Made by a program: the position numbers and the translations under genes. From NCBI RefSeq assembly GCF_000293885.2, contig NZ_CP010945.1, forward strand, positions 2,934,001-2,998,000: a DNA stretch of 64,000 nucleotides. The letters run 5' to 3'. Below, one piece after another: positions 35,567 through 47,000 of the stretch. Positions within the stretch are counted from its first letter, which is position 1; every line of letters starts with the position of its first letter. Under the pieces are notes generated by a model, which was not told the origin of the DNA, did no database searches, and worked only from the letters and a program-made list of their open reading frames with translations. The DNA comes from Pseudomonas fluorescens NCIMB 11764. GTDB lineage: Bacteria > Pseudomonadota > Gammaproteobacteria > Pseudomonadales > Pseudomonadaceae.

Positions 35567-36307
35567 GTGGACAAGTACCTTTATGTGGCAATGACCGGCG
35601 CCAGCCAGAATGCACTGGCGCAGAAGGCTCATGCGAACAACCTGGCGAACATCTCCACCAACGGTTTCCAGAAAGACCTGGAGCAGGCGCGTTCGATGCC
35701 GGTGTTCGGTGACAGCTTTCCGGCGCGAGCATTTGCCATGTCCGAACGTCCGGCCACCGACTTCTCTGCGGGCGCCCTGGTGGAAACCGGTCGCGACCTC
35801 GACGTCGCGGTGCAGGGCAATGGCTGGATCGCCGTGCAGAACCCGGACGGCGGCGAAAGCTACGTGCGCACCGGCAGCCTGAACGTTGACGCCCTCGGCG
35901 TATTGCGCGCCGGCAACGGCATGCCGGTGTTGGGCAACGGCGGACCGATTTCCGTGCCGCCCGAGCAGCAGATCGAAGTCGGCGAGGACGGCACCGTCAG
36001 CATTCGCGCGATGGGTGAAGGCCCTCGCGTGATGGCCGAAGTCGACCGCATCAAGCTGGTCAATCCGGATTTCAAGAACATGACCAAGGGCCTGGACGGT
36101 TCGATCCACACCAAGGACGGCCAGCCGGCGCAAGCCGATGCCAACGTCAAACTGGTGTCCGGGTTCCTGGAGTCGAGCAACGTCAATGCCGTGGAAGAGA
36201 TGACGTCTGTTCTGGCCCTGGCCAAGCAATTCGAATTGCACATCAAGATGATGAACACCGCCAAAGACGACGACCAGGCCATGGCTCGGGTCTTGCAGAT
36301 CAGCTAA
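35567..36307 (+). CDS. flgF: Flagellar basal-body rod protein FlgF (proximal rod)
   Basis: 246 residues from a GTG (VDKYLYVAMTGASQNALAQ) with AGAGGA 6 nt upstream; the longer open frame from 35465 covers the promoter and is rejected. Signatures of the rod/hook family: 'NNLANISTNGFQKDLEQ' near the N-terminus and the C-terminal 'SNVNAVEEMTSVLALAKQFE' helix. It is exported by the flagellar type III system and forms part of the proximal rod. First gene of the operon. Confidence 0.95.
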   Translation: MDKYLYVAMTGASQNALAQKAHANNLANISTNGFQKDLEQARSMPVFGDSFPARAFAMSERPATDFSAGALVETGRDLDVAVQGNGWIAVQNPDGGESYVRTGSLNVDALGVLRAGNGMPVLGNGGPISVPPEQQIEVGEDGTVSIRAMGEGPRVMAEVDRIKLVNPDFKNMTKGLDGSIHTKDGQPAQADANVKLVSGFLESSNVNAVEEMTSVLALAKQFELHIKMMNTAKDDDQAMARVLQIS

Positions 36308-36352
36308 TTATCAGAACGTCGCGCCGTAAAACAGGCGCACGAGGAGAATCGA

Positions 36353-37138
36353 ATGCTTCCGGCTCTATGGGTTGCCAAAACAGGTCTGTCTGCCCAGGAC
36401 ACCAACCTGACCACCATTTCCAACAACCTGGCCAACGTGTCGACCACGGGCTTCAAACGTGACCGTGCCGAGTTCCAGGACTTGCTGTACCAGATCAAAC
36501 GCCAGCCAGGCGCCCAGTCGACCCAGGACAGCGAACTGCCGTCGGGCCTGCAATTGGGTACCGGTGTGCGCATCGTCGGCACCCAGAAAAACTTCAACGC
36601 CGGTAGCCTGCAAACCACCGAGCAGCCGTTGGACATGGCCATCGACGGTCGCGGTTTCTTCCAGATCCTGCAGCCGGACGGCACCACTTCCTACACCCGT
36701 GACGGCACCTTCCACCTCGATTCCAACGGCCAGATCGTCAATGCCAGCGGTTTCGCCCTGGAGCCGGCCATTGTCATTCCGAACGACGCACAGACCTTCA
36801 CGGTCGGTCGCGACGGCACCGTGTCCATCACCATTGCCGGTAACCCGGCGTCCCAGGTGATCGGCAACCTGCAGACCGCCGATTTCATCAACCCGGCCGG
36901 CCTGCAAGCGGTGGGTAACAACCTGTTCCTGGAAACCGCCGCCAGTGGCGCGCCGCAAGTCGGTACGCCAGGCCTGGCAGGTTTCGGCACCACGCTGCAG
37001 AACACCCTGGAAACGTCCAACGTCAGCACGGTTGAAGAGATGGTCAACATGATCACCACTCAGCGCGCCTACGAGATGAACTCCAAGGTGATCTCCACCG
37101 CCGACCAGATGCTCTCGTTCGTAACGCAGAATCTGTAA
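36353..37138 (+). CDS. flgG: Flagellar distal rod protein FlgG
   Basis: 261 residues, exact family length. N-terminal 'LTTISNNLANVSTTGFKRDRAEF' (split), rod motif 'PLDMAIDGRGFFQILQPDGT', C-terminal 'EEMVNMITTQRAYEMNSKVIS'. Builds the distal rod. A good GAGGAG ribosome site precedes it. Confidence 0.97.
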   Translation: MLPALWVAKTGLSAQDTNLTTISNNLANVSTTGFKRDRAEFQDLLYQIKRQPGAQSTQDSELPSGLQLGTGVRIVGTQKNFNAGSLQTTEQPLDMAIDGRGFFQILQPDGTTSYTRDGTFHLDSNGQIVNASGFALEPAIVIPNDAQTFTVGRDGTVSITIAGNPASQVIGNLQTADFINPAGLQAVGNNLFLETAASGAPQVGTPGLAGFGTTLQNTLETSNVSTVEEMVNMITTQRAYEMNSKVISTADQMLSFVTQNL

Positions 37139-37190
37139 TCAAGTCTATGAGGCGACCCTGAGGTCGCCTGCAACACCGTGAGGTAGGGTC

Positions 37191-37886
37191 ATGAATCGCT
37201 TTGTATCTGTTCTGGCACTGAGTGGAGTCGCCGCGCTGGCGGGTTGCGTCGGTCCGACGCCCAAGCCCAATGACCCTTACTACGCCCCGGTGTTGCCGCG
37301 TACGCCGTTGCCGGCTGCCGCGAATAACGGCTCGATCTACCAGGCCGGTTTTGAACAGAACCTGTACAGCGACCGCAAGGCGTTCCGGGTCGGTGACATC
37401 ATCACCATCACCCTGAACGAGAAGACCCAGGCCAGTAAGAACGCCAACTCGCAAATCGGCAAGAACAGCAAGGCCAGCATCGGTCTGTCCTCGCTGTTCG
37501 GCGCGATACCGAACACGAATAACCCGCTCAGCGACGGTGATCTGACGCTGGACGCCGGCTACAGCGGCGACCGCGCGACCAAGGGCGACAGCAAGGCCGG
37601 GCAGGGCAACAGCCTGACCGGTTCGATCACCGTGACGGTCGCCGACGTCTTGCCCAACGGCATCATTGCCGTGCGCGGCGAGAAGTGGATGACCCTCAAT
37701 ACGGGTGATGAGCTGGTACGGATTGCCGGCCTGGTCCGGGCCGACGACATTGCCACCGACAACACGGTTTCGTCGACCCGCATTGCCGATGCACGCATCA
37801 CCTACTCGGGCACCGGTTCGTTTGCCGATGCGAGTCAGCCAGGCTGGTTCGACCGTTTCTTCCTCAGCCCGCTGTTCCCTTTCTAG
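37191..37886 (+). CDS. flgH: Flagellar L-ring lipoprotein FlgH
   Basis: 231 residues. A lipoprotein signal peptide with lipobox 'LAGC' (residues ~18-21), then the L-ring core '[19 protein letters not shown]' and C-terminal '[19 protein letters not shown]'. It forms the outer-membrane bushing of the basal body. Confidence 0.97.
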   Translation: MNRFVSVLALSGVAALAGCVGPTPKPNDPYYAPVLPRTPLPAAANNGSIYQAGFEQNLYSDRKAFRVGDIITITLNEKTQASKNANSQIGKNSKASIGLSSLFGAIPNTNNPLSDGDLTLDAGYSGDRATKGDSKAGQGNSLTGSITVTVADVLPNGIIAVRGEKWMTLNTGDELVRIAGLVRADDIATDNTVSSTRIADARITYSGTGSFADASQPGWFDRFFLSPLFPF

Positions 37887-37895
37887 GTGGCTACG

Positions 37896-39002
37896 TTGAA
37901 TTTCAGAAGTCTCATCGTTGCGGCCCTGATGTTGTCGGCAGCCTTCAACGCTCAAGCCGAGCGGCTGAAGGACATCGCCAGTATTTCCGGCGTACGTTCC
38001 AACCAATTGATCGGCTACGGCCTGGTGGTCGGGCTTAACGGCACCGGTGACCAGACGACGCAAACCCCGTTCACCCTGCAGACCTTCAACAACATGCTCT
38101 CGCAGTTCGGCATCAAGGTGCCGCCGGGTTCGGGCAACGTGCAGCTGAAAAACGTCGCGGCGGTATCGATCAGTGCCGACTTGCCGGCCTTCGCCAAACC
38201 CGGTCAGCAGGTAGACATCACTGTTGCTTCCATTGGTAACTCCAAGAGCCTGCGGGGCGGCACCTTGCTGTTGACGCCGCTCAAGGGTATCGATGGCAAC
38301 GTGTACGCGATCGCCCAGGGCAACCTGGTGGTCGGCGGTTTTGATGCTGAAGGTCGCGACGGGTCGAAGATCACCGTCAACGTTCCGTCGGCCGGTCGCA
38401 TCCCCGGTGGTGCATCGGTGGAGCGTTCAGTGCCGAGCGGTTTCAACCAGGGCAACAGCCTGACCCTGAACCTCAACCGTTCCGACTTCACCACCGCCAA
38501 GCGCATCGTCGACAAGATCAACGACATGCTCGGCCCTGGCGTCGCACAGGCCATCGATGGCGGTTCGATTCGCGTCACGGCGCCACTGGATCCGAGTCAG
38601 CGGGTCGACTACCTGTCGATCCTCGAAAACCTCGAAGTCGATCCAGGCCAGGCGGTGGCGAAAGTCATCATCAACTCGCGTACTGGCACCATCGTGATCG
38701 GTCAGAACGTCAAGGTGTCCCCGGCCGCCGTCACCCACGGCAGCCTCACCGTGACCATTACCGAAGACCCGATCGTCAGCCAGCCCGGTCCTTTGTCCAA
38801 TGGGCAAACGGCGGTCGTGCCGCGCTCGCGGGTCAATGCACAACAGGAAGCCAAGCCAATGTTCAAGTTCGGCCCGGGCACCACCCTCGACGAGATCGTA
38901 CGTGCGGTGAACCAGGTCGGCGCGGCACCGGGTGACTTGATGGCCATCCTCGAAGCTCTGAAACAGGCCGGCGCATTGCAAGCCGACCTGATCGTGATCT
39001 GA
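37896..39002 (+). CDS. flgI: Flagellar P-ring protein FlgI
   Basis: 368 residues with a signal peptide ending ...NAQA and mature start [21 protein letters not shown]. It forms the periplasmic P ring. A GTG at 37887, directly after the flgH stop, is in frame, but the TTG at 37896 has AGGTGG five bases upstream and gives the family N-terminus (LNFR); I prefer the TTG. The C-terminus '[10 protein letters not shown]' is typical. Confidence 0.93.
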   Translation: MNFRSLIVAALMLSAAFNAQAERLKDIASISGVRSNQLIGYGLVVGLNGTGDQTTQTPFTLQTFNNMLSQFGIKVPPGSGNVQLKNVAAVSISADLPAFAKPGQQVDITVASIGNSKSLRGGTLLLTPLKGIDGNVYAIAQGNLVVGGFDAEGRDGSKITVNVPSAGRIPGGASVERSVPSGFNQGNSLTLNLNRSDFTTAKRIVDKINDMLGPGVAQAIDGGSIRVTAPLDPSQRVDYLSILENLEVDPGQAVAKVIINSRTGTIVIGQNVKVSPAAVTHGSLTVTITEDPIVSQPGPLSNGQTAVVPRSRVNAQQEAKPMFKFGPGTTLDEIVRAVNQVGAAPGDLMAILEALKQAGALQADLIVI

Positions 39003-39013
39003 GGACGGCGACC

Positions 39014-40303
39014 ATGGATATGCGCAAGGGTGGTCTGGGTGTCAGCAGCAACGATTCGGGTTCCTATTCGGACCTGAACAGGCTGAACCAGCTCAAGGTC
39101 GGTGACAAGAACAGTGACGGGAACATGCGCAAGGTGGCGCAGGAATTCGAGTCGCTGTTCCTCGGTGAAATGCTCAAGTCCATGCGCAAGGCTACCGACA
39201 GCCTGGGTGAGGACAATCCGCTCAACACCCCGGCCGCCAAGCAATACCAGGAAATGTATGACCAGCAGTTGGCCGTTTCCATGTCTCGCGAGGGTGGTGG
39301 TATCGGCCTGGCGGACGTGCTGATGCGCCAGATGTCGAAGAACAAACCGATGGCGCCGGGCGAAGCAGCTGCCGCATCGGCGGCCAAGCAGGCGGCCGCG
39401 AAAGCCGCCGCAGAAACGCCGATTGCCGCCGGCACGGTTGCCACCAACGGACCGTTGTCGCGCCTCAATGGCGAGCGTCCGTTGTGGGCGTCGCGCTCGG
39501 TCCATGCACCGCAGGCAGCAGGCGACGGCACGCACCGCAATGACATGGCGCTGATCAATCAGCGACGTCTGGCGTTGCCGCCGAAACTGGCTGACCGTCT
39601 GCTGGCAGGCCTGGTGCCTTCGGCCACGACTACGGCCACGACTGTCAACAAGGCGCCATTGCCGGAGCGCACCACGCTTACCGGTTCAGGGCCGTTGTAC
39701 AACGGTGATTGGCTGGCGAATGCCCAGGCCGCATCGAACGGCGGGCTGCAGATTCATGGTCGTGCCATGGCGCAAATCCCCCTGGCGCCAGCGAAGAAAG
39801 CCTTCAGCTCCGCCGACGAATTCGTCAACACCATGCTGCCGATGGCCAAGGAAGCCGCCGAGCGCATCGGGGTCGATCCGCGTTACCTCGTGGCCCAGGC
39901 GGCGCTGGAAACCGGTTGGGGCAAGTCGGTCATGCGCGCACAGGATGGCAGCAGCAGCCACAACCTGTTCGGCATCAAGGCCAGCAGCAACTGGCAGGGC
40001 AATTCGGCGCGCGCGATCACCAGCGAATTCAGAAATGGCGCGATGGTCAAGGAGACGGCCGAGTTCCGTTCCTACGACTCTTACAAGGACAGCTTCCATG
40101 ACCTTGTGACTTTGCTGCAGACCAACAATCGCTATCAAGATGTCGTGAAGTCGGCCGATAACCCAGAACAGTTTGTACGCGAGTTGCAAAAGGCCGGTTA
40201 TGCAACCGACCCGGACTACGCGAGCAAGATTTCGCAGATAGCCAAGCAGATGACGAGTTACCAGAACTACGCTGCGGCGGGCGTTTCCACCACGCCTTTA
40301 TAG
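39014..40303 (+). CDS. flgJ: FlgJ, rod-capping protein with peptidoglycan hydrolase domain
   Basis: 429 residues. N-terminal rod-binding domain ('KVAQEFESLFLGEMLKSMRK'), a long Ala/Pro linker (~120-270), and a C-terminal glucosaminidase domain with the catalytic Glu in 'AQAALETGWGKSVMR' and 'NLFGIKASSNW'. It caps the growing rod and cuts peptidoglycan so the rod can pass. The linker makes it longer than E. coli FlgJ (313). Confidence 0.95.
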   Translation: MDMRKGGLGVSSNDSGSYSDLNRLNQLKVGDKNSDGNMRKVAQEFESLFLGEMLKSMRKATDSLGEDNPLNTPAAKQYQEMYDQQLAVSMSREGGGIGLADVLMRQMSKNKPMAPGEAAAASAAKQAAAKAAAETPIAAGTVATNGPLSRLNGERPLWASRSVHAPQAAGDGTHRNDMALINQRRLALPPKLADRLLAGLVPSATTTATTVNKAPLPERTTLTGSGPLYNGDWLANAQAASNGGLQIHGRAMAQIPLAPAKKAFSSADEFVNTMLPMAKEAAERIGVDPRYLVAQAALETGWGKSVMRAQDGSSSHNLFGIKASSNWQGNSARAITSEFRNGAMVKETAEFRSYDSYKDSFHDLVTLLQTNNRYQDVVKSADNPEQFVRELQKAGYATDPDYASKISQIAKQMTSYQNYAAAGVSTTPL

Positions 40304-40325
40304 GCACAAGGATTAAGGTCGAACC

Positions 40326-42392
40326 ATGAGTTTGCTCAATATCGGGATGTCGGGTCTGGCCGCTGGCCAATCCTCGTTGATGACCACCGGCAACAACATT
40401 GCCAACGTCGACACCGCCGGGTACTCGCGCCAGCAAACAGTGCAGGGCACCAAAGCCTCTCAGCATTTCGGTAACGTCTACATCGGCACCGGCACGACGC
40501 TGGCCGATGTGCGCCGCGTATACAACAGCTACCTCGATGCGCAGTTGCAGACCACCACTTCGCTCAACAGCGATTCGGCCGCCTACCTGAATCAGGTCAC
40601 GCCGCTGGACAAGTTGCTCTCCGACACCAGCACCGGCCTGAACGGCGCACTGACCAAGTTTTTCGCCTCGGTGCAGAACGTCAACGCCAAGCCGGGTGAC
40701 GATGCGTCCCGCCAGTTGCTGCTCAGCGATGCCCAGGCCTTGAGCAACCGTTTCAACTCGGTCTCCACACAGCTCAACGAACAGAATGCCAACATCAACG
40801 GCAACCTGACGAGCATGGCGGATCAGGTCAACAAGCTGGCCGCCACCGTGGCCCAGTTGAACCAGAAGATCTCCGAGATTTCCAGCTCCGGCGGCATGCC
40901 GAACGACCTGCTGGATGCGCGTAACGAAACCGTGCGACAACTGTCGACCTTCACCGGTGCGCAAGTGGTGGAGCGTGAAGGCAGCCTCGACATTTACCTG
41001 GGCAGCGGTCAGCCGCTGGTCATAGGCAACACGTCCAGCAAACTCGAGACGGTGCCAAGCAAGGAAGACCCGGGCCGTCTGGCGCTGCAGCTCAATCGCG
41101 GCTCGAGCACCATCGACATCACGTCGATCATGACCGGCGGTGAAATCGGCGGTCTGCTGCGTTATCGCAGCACGGTGCTGGACCCGGCCATGAACGAACT
41201 GGGGCGTGTAGCGCTGGTCGTCGCCGATCAGATGAACAGCCTTCAGGCTCAGGGCATCGACAAGAACGGTGCCTTCGGTTCGAACCTGTTTACCAACATC
41301 AATTCGGCCAAGCTGGTCTCTGAACGCAGCATCGCCGCCACCAGCAACGTGGGCGCCGGCAACTTCGATGTGAGCATCAAGGACACTGGCAAGCTGACCA
41401 TTAACGATTACAAGGTCACGTTCACCACCGCGACCGACTACACCGTTCAACGCCTGCCGGACAACACGCCCATGGGCACCTTCAGCACGGCACCGCCGGC
41501 AACGGCACCGGTCATCGACGGGTTTGAGTTGAAGTTCAACGCGGCGTCTGCCACGGCAGGCGACACCTTCAAGATCACTCCGACCCGCGATGCGGCGGCG
41601 AACATCAAGACCGAGATGACCGACTCCAAGCGTCTGGCCATCGCGGCACCCCTGGGCGCGGCTATTGCAGCGAGCGGCAGTGGTAGCGGCACCCTGTCGA
41701 TTCCGGCCAGCGGTCAACCGACCCTGACCACCAAGTTCGACATCTACGACGCGGCGACCACAACCGCGATGCAGAACGGCCTGAAAAACTCCACGCCGAC
41801 CAAGGTCGTGTTTGGTGCGGTGTCCGCCGATGGCACCAGCCAGGCCTACCAGTTCCTGGATGCCAAGGGTGGGGTGATCAGTGCCGGCACCATCAAGCCC
41901 GGTGAGACCAACACCCTGAACCTGAGCATTCCGCTCACGGATGCCACGGGTACGCCGATCCCGCCTGCGCCGGCCACTCAGTACACCGCGGCTTTCAACA
42001 TGACCATCGCCGGTGCCCCAAGCAATGGCGCGGCGATCAACGTCTCGCTCAGCCAACCGGGCAGTCTGGACAACCGTAACGGCACCGCACTGGCCAATTT
42101 GCAGACCGCGCAGACCGTGGACACCGGCTCGGCCAGCAAAGGTATTTCCCTGAACGATGCCTACGGCAAACTGGTCGAGGGCGTGGGTTCCAAGGCGGCA
42201 CAGGGCAAGCTCGACAGCGCGGCGACCGGCGCCATCCTGGCCAATGCCAAGGGCGCGCGCGACTCGCTCTCGGGTGTCGATCTCGATGAGGAAACCGGCA
42301 ACCTGGTCAAGTATCAGCAGTACTACACCGCGTCCTCGCAGATCATCAAGGCTGCGCAGGAAATCTTCAGCACACTGATCAACAGTCTTTAA
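40326..42392 (+). CDS. flgK: Flagellar hook-associated protein FlgK (HAP1)
   Basis: 688 residues, normal for Pseudomonas. Conserved N-terminal helix 'GMSGLAAGQSSLMTTGNNIANVDTAGYSRQ' (split) and C-terminal 'EETGNLVKYQQYYTASSQIIKAAQEIF' (split). The variable middle region is surface-exposed. It joins hook and filament together with FlgL, encoded 13 bp downstream. Confidence 0.96.
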   Translation: MSLLNIGMSGLAAGQSSLMTTGNNIANVDTAGYSRQQTVQGTKASQHFGNVYIGTGTTLADVRRVYNSYLDAQLQTTTSLNSDSAAYLNQVTPLDKLLSDTSTGLNGALTKFFASVQNVNAKPGDDASRQLLLSDAQALSNRFNSVSTQLNEQNANINGNLTSMADQVNKLAATVAQLNQKISEISSSGGMPNDLLDARNETVRQLSTFTGAQVVEREGSLDIYLGSGQPLVIGNTSSKLETVPSKEDPGRLALQLNRGSSTIDITSIMTGGEIGGLLRYRSTVLDPAMNELGRVALVVADQMNSLQAQGIDKNGAFGSNLFTNINSAKLVSERSIAATSNVGAGNFDVSIKDTGKLTINDYKVTFTTATDYTVQRLPDNTPMGTFSTAPPATAPVIDGFELKFNAASATAGDTFKITPTRDAAANIKTEMTDSKRLAIAAPLGAAIAASGSGSGTLSIPASGQPTLTTKFDIYDAATTTAMQNGLKNSTPTKVVFGAVSADGTSQAYQFLDAKGGVISAGTIKPGETNTLNLSIPLTDATGTPIPPAPATQYTAAFNMTIAGAPSNGAAINVSLSQPGSLDNRNGTALANLQTAQTVDTGSASKGISLNDAYGKLVEGVGSKAAQGKLDSAATGAILANAKGARDSLSGVDLDEETGNLVKYQQYYTASSQIIKAAQEIFSTLINSL

Positions 42393-42405
42393 GGAGTCGT
42401 AGCCC

Positions 42406-43983
42406 ATGCGCATTTCTACCGCCCAGTTTTACGAGTCCTCTGCTGCGAACTATCAGAAGAACTTCGCCAACGTGGTCAAGAGCAGCGAAGAGGCGAGCAG
42501 CCTGGTTCGCGTCAACACGGCCGCCGATGATCCGGTCGGCGCGTCGCGTCTGCTGCAATTGGGTCAGCAGGCTTCGATGCTTGATCAGTACGCCGCCAAC
42601 ACCAACACCCTCAAGGCCACTCTTGGCACGACCGAAGCGGTAATGACCAGCATCAACAACGTGCTGACCCGCGCCAAGGAACTGGCCGTCAGTGCCGGCA
42701 ACGCCGGTTACACCGATGCCGATCGTCAGTCCACCGCAGCAGAGTTGGGGCAGATTGAAGAGCAGTTGCTGAGTCTGATGAACACCAAGGACGAGAACGG
42801 CAAATACATCTTCGCTGGCTCCAAGGGTGATGTCGCACCTTTCTCGCGCAACAACGACGGGACTTACAGCTACAACGGCGACCAGGTGACCCTGGACCTG
42901 GCAATCGGCGACACAATGTCGATGGCCACCAACAGCACCGGTTGGGACACGTTCCAGAAGGCGCTCAATACCAGCCGCACCGAGACCACCGTGACGGCGG
43001 TCGGCGTGAACGGCAACAAAGCGGCGCTGAGCAACGGTCAGGTGTCGTCGGACTTCTCTTACAGCAACATATTCCGTAGCGGCGAGCCGTATGTGGTGGA
43101 GATTGTCGCCCCCGGCAACCAGTTGAAAATCACCGACTCGGGCGGCATCGACAGGACCTCGGAAGCCAGCCAGGGCGGCGCGTTCGACCCCGCCAGCAAG
43201 GCTGGGCAGGCCGTGAACTTTCGCGGCGTGGAGCTGACCCTGAACATCAATCTGGCTGCCGGCGATGTCGCGGCTACTGATTTGCCAGGCCACACCTTCA
43301 CACTGGCGGCCAAACCCGACACGTTTACCCCGTCCCGCAGTCCAGGCAACTTGACGGGGGCGCAGGTGACGGCCAGCAGTATCACCAACGCAGCCAGTTA
43401 TCACGCCAGTTTTCCGGAAGGTTCGGCGATCGTGAAGTTCACCAGCGCCACTGCGTTTGATTTGTACGCCGCGCCATTGACGGCTGACAGCAAGCCAGTG
43501 TCCAGCGGTACCATGGTGGGTAACGTCGCAACCGCATCGGGTGTGAGCTTCACCATGACCGCTGCACCGAATGCGCCGGGTGCGGGCGATCAATTCAGCG
43601 TGGCGGTTAATACACACGAAACCCAGAATATTCTGGACACCGTGAACCAGCTGAAAACGGCATTGAATACCCCAACTAACGGCAACGCGTTGGCGGTCCA
43701 GAAGCTTCAGGCGTCATTGGCGTCGGGTCTGGGTAACCTGGCCAGCGGCACCGACCAGTTGTCCAGCGCGCTGAGTTCGGTTGGTGGTCGCGGTTCGGCC
43801 CTGGCTACCCAAAGCGACACCAACCAAAGTCTTACCCTGGCCAACGCCCAGACTCAATCATCGATTCGCGATTCCGATCCCGCCGAAGTGATGACCCGTC
43901 TGACCTTGCAACAAACCATGTTGCAAGCCTCGCAACTTGCATTCAGCAAGATTGCTCAGCTGGGCTTGTTCAACAAGGTCTGA
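42406..43983 (+). CDS. flgL: Flagellar hook-associated protein FlgL (HAP3)
   Basis: 525 residues. Flagellin-like ends: N-terminal 'MRISTAQFYESSAANYQKN' and 'ADDPVGASRLLQLGQQ', C-terminal 'DPAEVMTRLTLQQTMLQASQ'. E. coli FlgL has 317 residues and that of P. aeruginosa about 440, so the middle (about residues 190-400) carries an extra variable beta-rich insertion. Last gene of the flgF-L operon. Confidence 0.95.
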   Translation: MRISTAQFYESSAANYQKNFANVVKSSEEASSLVRVNTAADDPVGASRLLQLGQQASMLDQYAANTNTLKATLGTTEAVMTSINNVLTRAKELAVSAGNAGYTDADRQSTAAELGQIEEQLLSLMNTKDENGKYIFAGSKGDVAPFSRNNDGTYSYNGDQVTLDLAIGDTMSMATNSTGWDTFQKALNTSRTETTVTAVGVNGNKAALSNGQVSSDFSYSNIFRSGEPYVVEIVAPGNQLKITDSGGIDRTSEASQGGAFDPASKAGQAVNFRGVELTLNINLAAGDVAATDLPGHTFTLAAKPDTFTPSRSPGNLTGAQVTASSITNAASYHASFPEGSAIVKFTSATAFDLYAAPLTADSKPVSSGTMVGNVATASGVSFTMTAAPNAPGAGDQFSVAVNTHETQNILDTVNQLKTALNTPTNGNALAVQKLQASLASGLGNLASGTDQLSSALSSVGGRGSALATQSDTNQSLTLANAQTQSSIRDSDPAEVMTRLTLQQTMLQASQLAFSKIAQLGLFNKV

Positions 43984-44078
43984 GTCTGTGTCTGCCGAGC
44001 TGCCAGCCGTCTATTGTTAAGCAGTTCCGGGGCCTCTGCCTGAATGGGTGGAGGCCCACCGCTCGAGAGTTTCCCGTC

Positions 44079-47000
44079 GTGAATAAACGTCCCCTCGTCA
44101 GTATCGTCATCCCTGCCTTTAACCCGCGCTTTTTCAGTCAGGCGCTGGAGAGTGCGCTCGCCCAGACTTACGAACGGATCGAGATCGTCATCTGCGATGA
44201 CTCCTCCAGCGACGAGATCCGCGACATCGTCGACAGCTTCACCGAGCCGGCGCACCCGATTCGTTATCTGCGCAATCCTCAGCGTCTGGGGCTGCAGAAA
44301 AACCTGCTGCGTTGCGTGCAGGAGGCTCTGGGCGAGTTCATCAAAGTGCTGTGTGACGACGACCGTCTATTTGCACCGAGTGTTGCCTTGCAGGCTCAGG
44401 TTCTGATCGACCATGCTGATGTCAATGTAGTGTTTGCCCTGCGGATGCTCAGCGATGCCGGAAATTTCCTTCTGCCGTCGCGGGTCGATAACTGCCGCTT
44501 CTCGCCGAATGATGCGTTGTTCAAGGGCGACGATATGTTGGCGATCTTCGAAAGTACGCCGATAAATTTTCTAGGTAACTTCAGTTCGACCCTGATGCGT
44601 CGCGCCGATGTGTTGGCGTTGTTGCCGGCGCTGATCCAGGAAGGTACCGGTTTCGTCGCGATGCTCGATTTCGCCCTATTCGTGTGTCTGATGCGTCGCG
44701 GCAATCTGGTGTCGCTCGGCACTGTGCTGAGCACCGAACGGCGCTATCCGGAGCGCCTGAGCAAAACCCCGGAGATGCTCAAGGCCGCTGCGGTGGAGTG
44801 GAGCTGGCTGGCGCAAATGCTCGCGGTACGCAGTGGCGAATCGGCACCGGCGTCGGGCTGGGTCCGTTACATCGATCTGGCCAATGTCACGGACCAACCC
44901 CACGCCTGGCAAGAGCTGTGCGTGACGCGAATTCTCGGTAACCGCAACACGGTGGTCAGTGGCCGAGTGGGCGGAGAGAGTGAGAGTTACGAAGATTTTT
45001 ATCGCGAATGGCTGGCGATCCGGCGGTTCTCGCAGGTCGAGCAACGCCTGATGCCACAGCGCATCGATAGTTGGTCGTCGCGTCCGCGAATCGTGCCGAT
45101 CATTCTCGACAGAGACGCTGACGCGGCGGCGTTGGACATTACGTTGCAGAGCCTGCGAGCCCAGCTCTATGCGCCGCAGGCGATGGTGGTGCTGTCTGAT
45201 GCTGATTGTGAGGCAGATGAGCGTATTCTTCAGTTGCCGCTACAGGCAGACTGGGCGCAACAGCTCAATGCCTTGGTGCCACAACTGGAGGGGGCTCACT
45301 GGTTTTACTTGCTGCGGGCAGGTGACACCTTGCGCGAGTCGGCGTTGTTGATTCTGGCTGAGCGTATCGCCGGATCGCCGGGCATTCTGTGTGCCTACAG
45401 CGATGAAGGTGCATTGACTGATGGCGAGTCGATCGACCCGGTGTTCAAGCCGGATTTCAACCTTGACCTGATGCGCGCCTATCCCTATGTCGGCCGAGCC
45501 TTGGCGTTTGAGCGCCAGCGTTTTGTTGCCTCGGGTGGATTTGATCCGGTGCACGGCGAGTTAGCTCCCCATGACCTGATGTGGCGTTTGGTGGAAGAGG
45601 TCGGGCCACAGGCCATCGAGCATATCGCCGAGATTCAGGTAGAGTCGAGCCTTGCCTTTTCCGATTGGCTGTCGCTGCCCGAGGTGATCGAGCGCAACGC
45701 CGGTATGGTCGGGGCTCATCTGGATCGTATCGGCGCGCCATACCGGATACGTCACGAAGCGCTGCCACTGATCAATCGCATCGACTATCTGCACGCCGCG
45801 CGGCCGTTGGTATCGATCATTATCCAGGCCGGTAGCTCGCTGTACGCATTGCAGCGTTGTACCGAAGGCCTGATTGAGCGAACTGCTTACGCTCAGTACG
45901 AAATCCTGATTGTCGACTGCGGTAATCATGAGCCGGCGATGATCGAGTGGCTGGCGGTGATGGCGCAGCTTGGTGCCGCCATGTTGCGGATACTGCGTTA
46001 CGCTGGCAACGCCAACGAAGCGGCCATTCGTAATTTCGCAGCGAGTCAGGCCCGGGGCGATTATCTGGTGCTGCTCGATGCGCAAGCCATCATTTGCGAT
46101 AGCGACTGGCTGGACGAATTGCTCAACCATGCTCAGCGTCCCGAAGTGGGCGTGGTGGGAGCCCGTCTGCTAAGTCCCGAGGGCGCCATCGTCAGTGCGG
46201 GGTTGATCCTGGGACTGGCCGGGCCTGTCGGTTCGCCATTTGCTGGGGAGGCCTTGAATGGCCGTGGCTACATGCAGCGTTTACAGGTTACCCAGAACTG
46301 GAGTGCGGTGAGCGGCCAGTGCCTGATGGTGCGCAAGCAAGTCTTTGAGGAGCTCGGGCAGCTGGACGAGGCAACGTTCAGCCTCAGCTTGAGCGATGTC
46401 GATTTGTGTTTGCGGGCGAGCAAACACGGCTACCTGGTGGTCTGGACGCCGTATGCCAGTGTGGTCTTGGCGCCTGAGGCAAGTGCGTCACTGGTGTCTT
46501 CGCCGATTGCCCTGCGTGAGCGTGAGGAAGAGGCGTTCTACCAAAGATGGTTGCCGCAGATTGCCAAGGATCCGGCTTACAGTCCCGCGCTGAGTCTTGG
46601 GTTTTCCAGTTTCAGCCTGGAGTCGTCGTTGCGCGACAACTGGAACCCTTTTTGCACCCGCGCGTTGCCGCTGATTCTCGGATTGCCGGTCAACAGCACT
46701 GCGGTCGGGCATTATCGAGTCACTGGGCCATTGAAGGAGCTCGAGGCGGCGGGACGAGTGATTTCCCGCTTCGCCTATGAATCACCATCGACGGTGGAGA
46801 TCGAGCGGTTATCCCCGGACTCCATCATCTTGCAATGTCGCTACAGTGAAGGTGCTGTGAGTGACATTTTGCGCATGAAGAAGTACTCCAGTGCACTTCG
46901 GATTTTCGAACTGGACGACTACGTTGTCAGCGCGCCGAAGAAAAACACCCACGCCCGCAACAAGCCAGTCAACACTGAACAGATGCTACGCGAAGCCATC

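Noticed and set aside
40047..42413. 788-codon open frame antisense to flgJ/flgK
   Set aside because: Covers two unambiguous flagellar genes on the other strand and has no recognisable motif or ribosome site.
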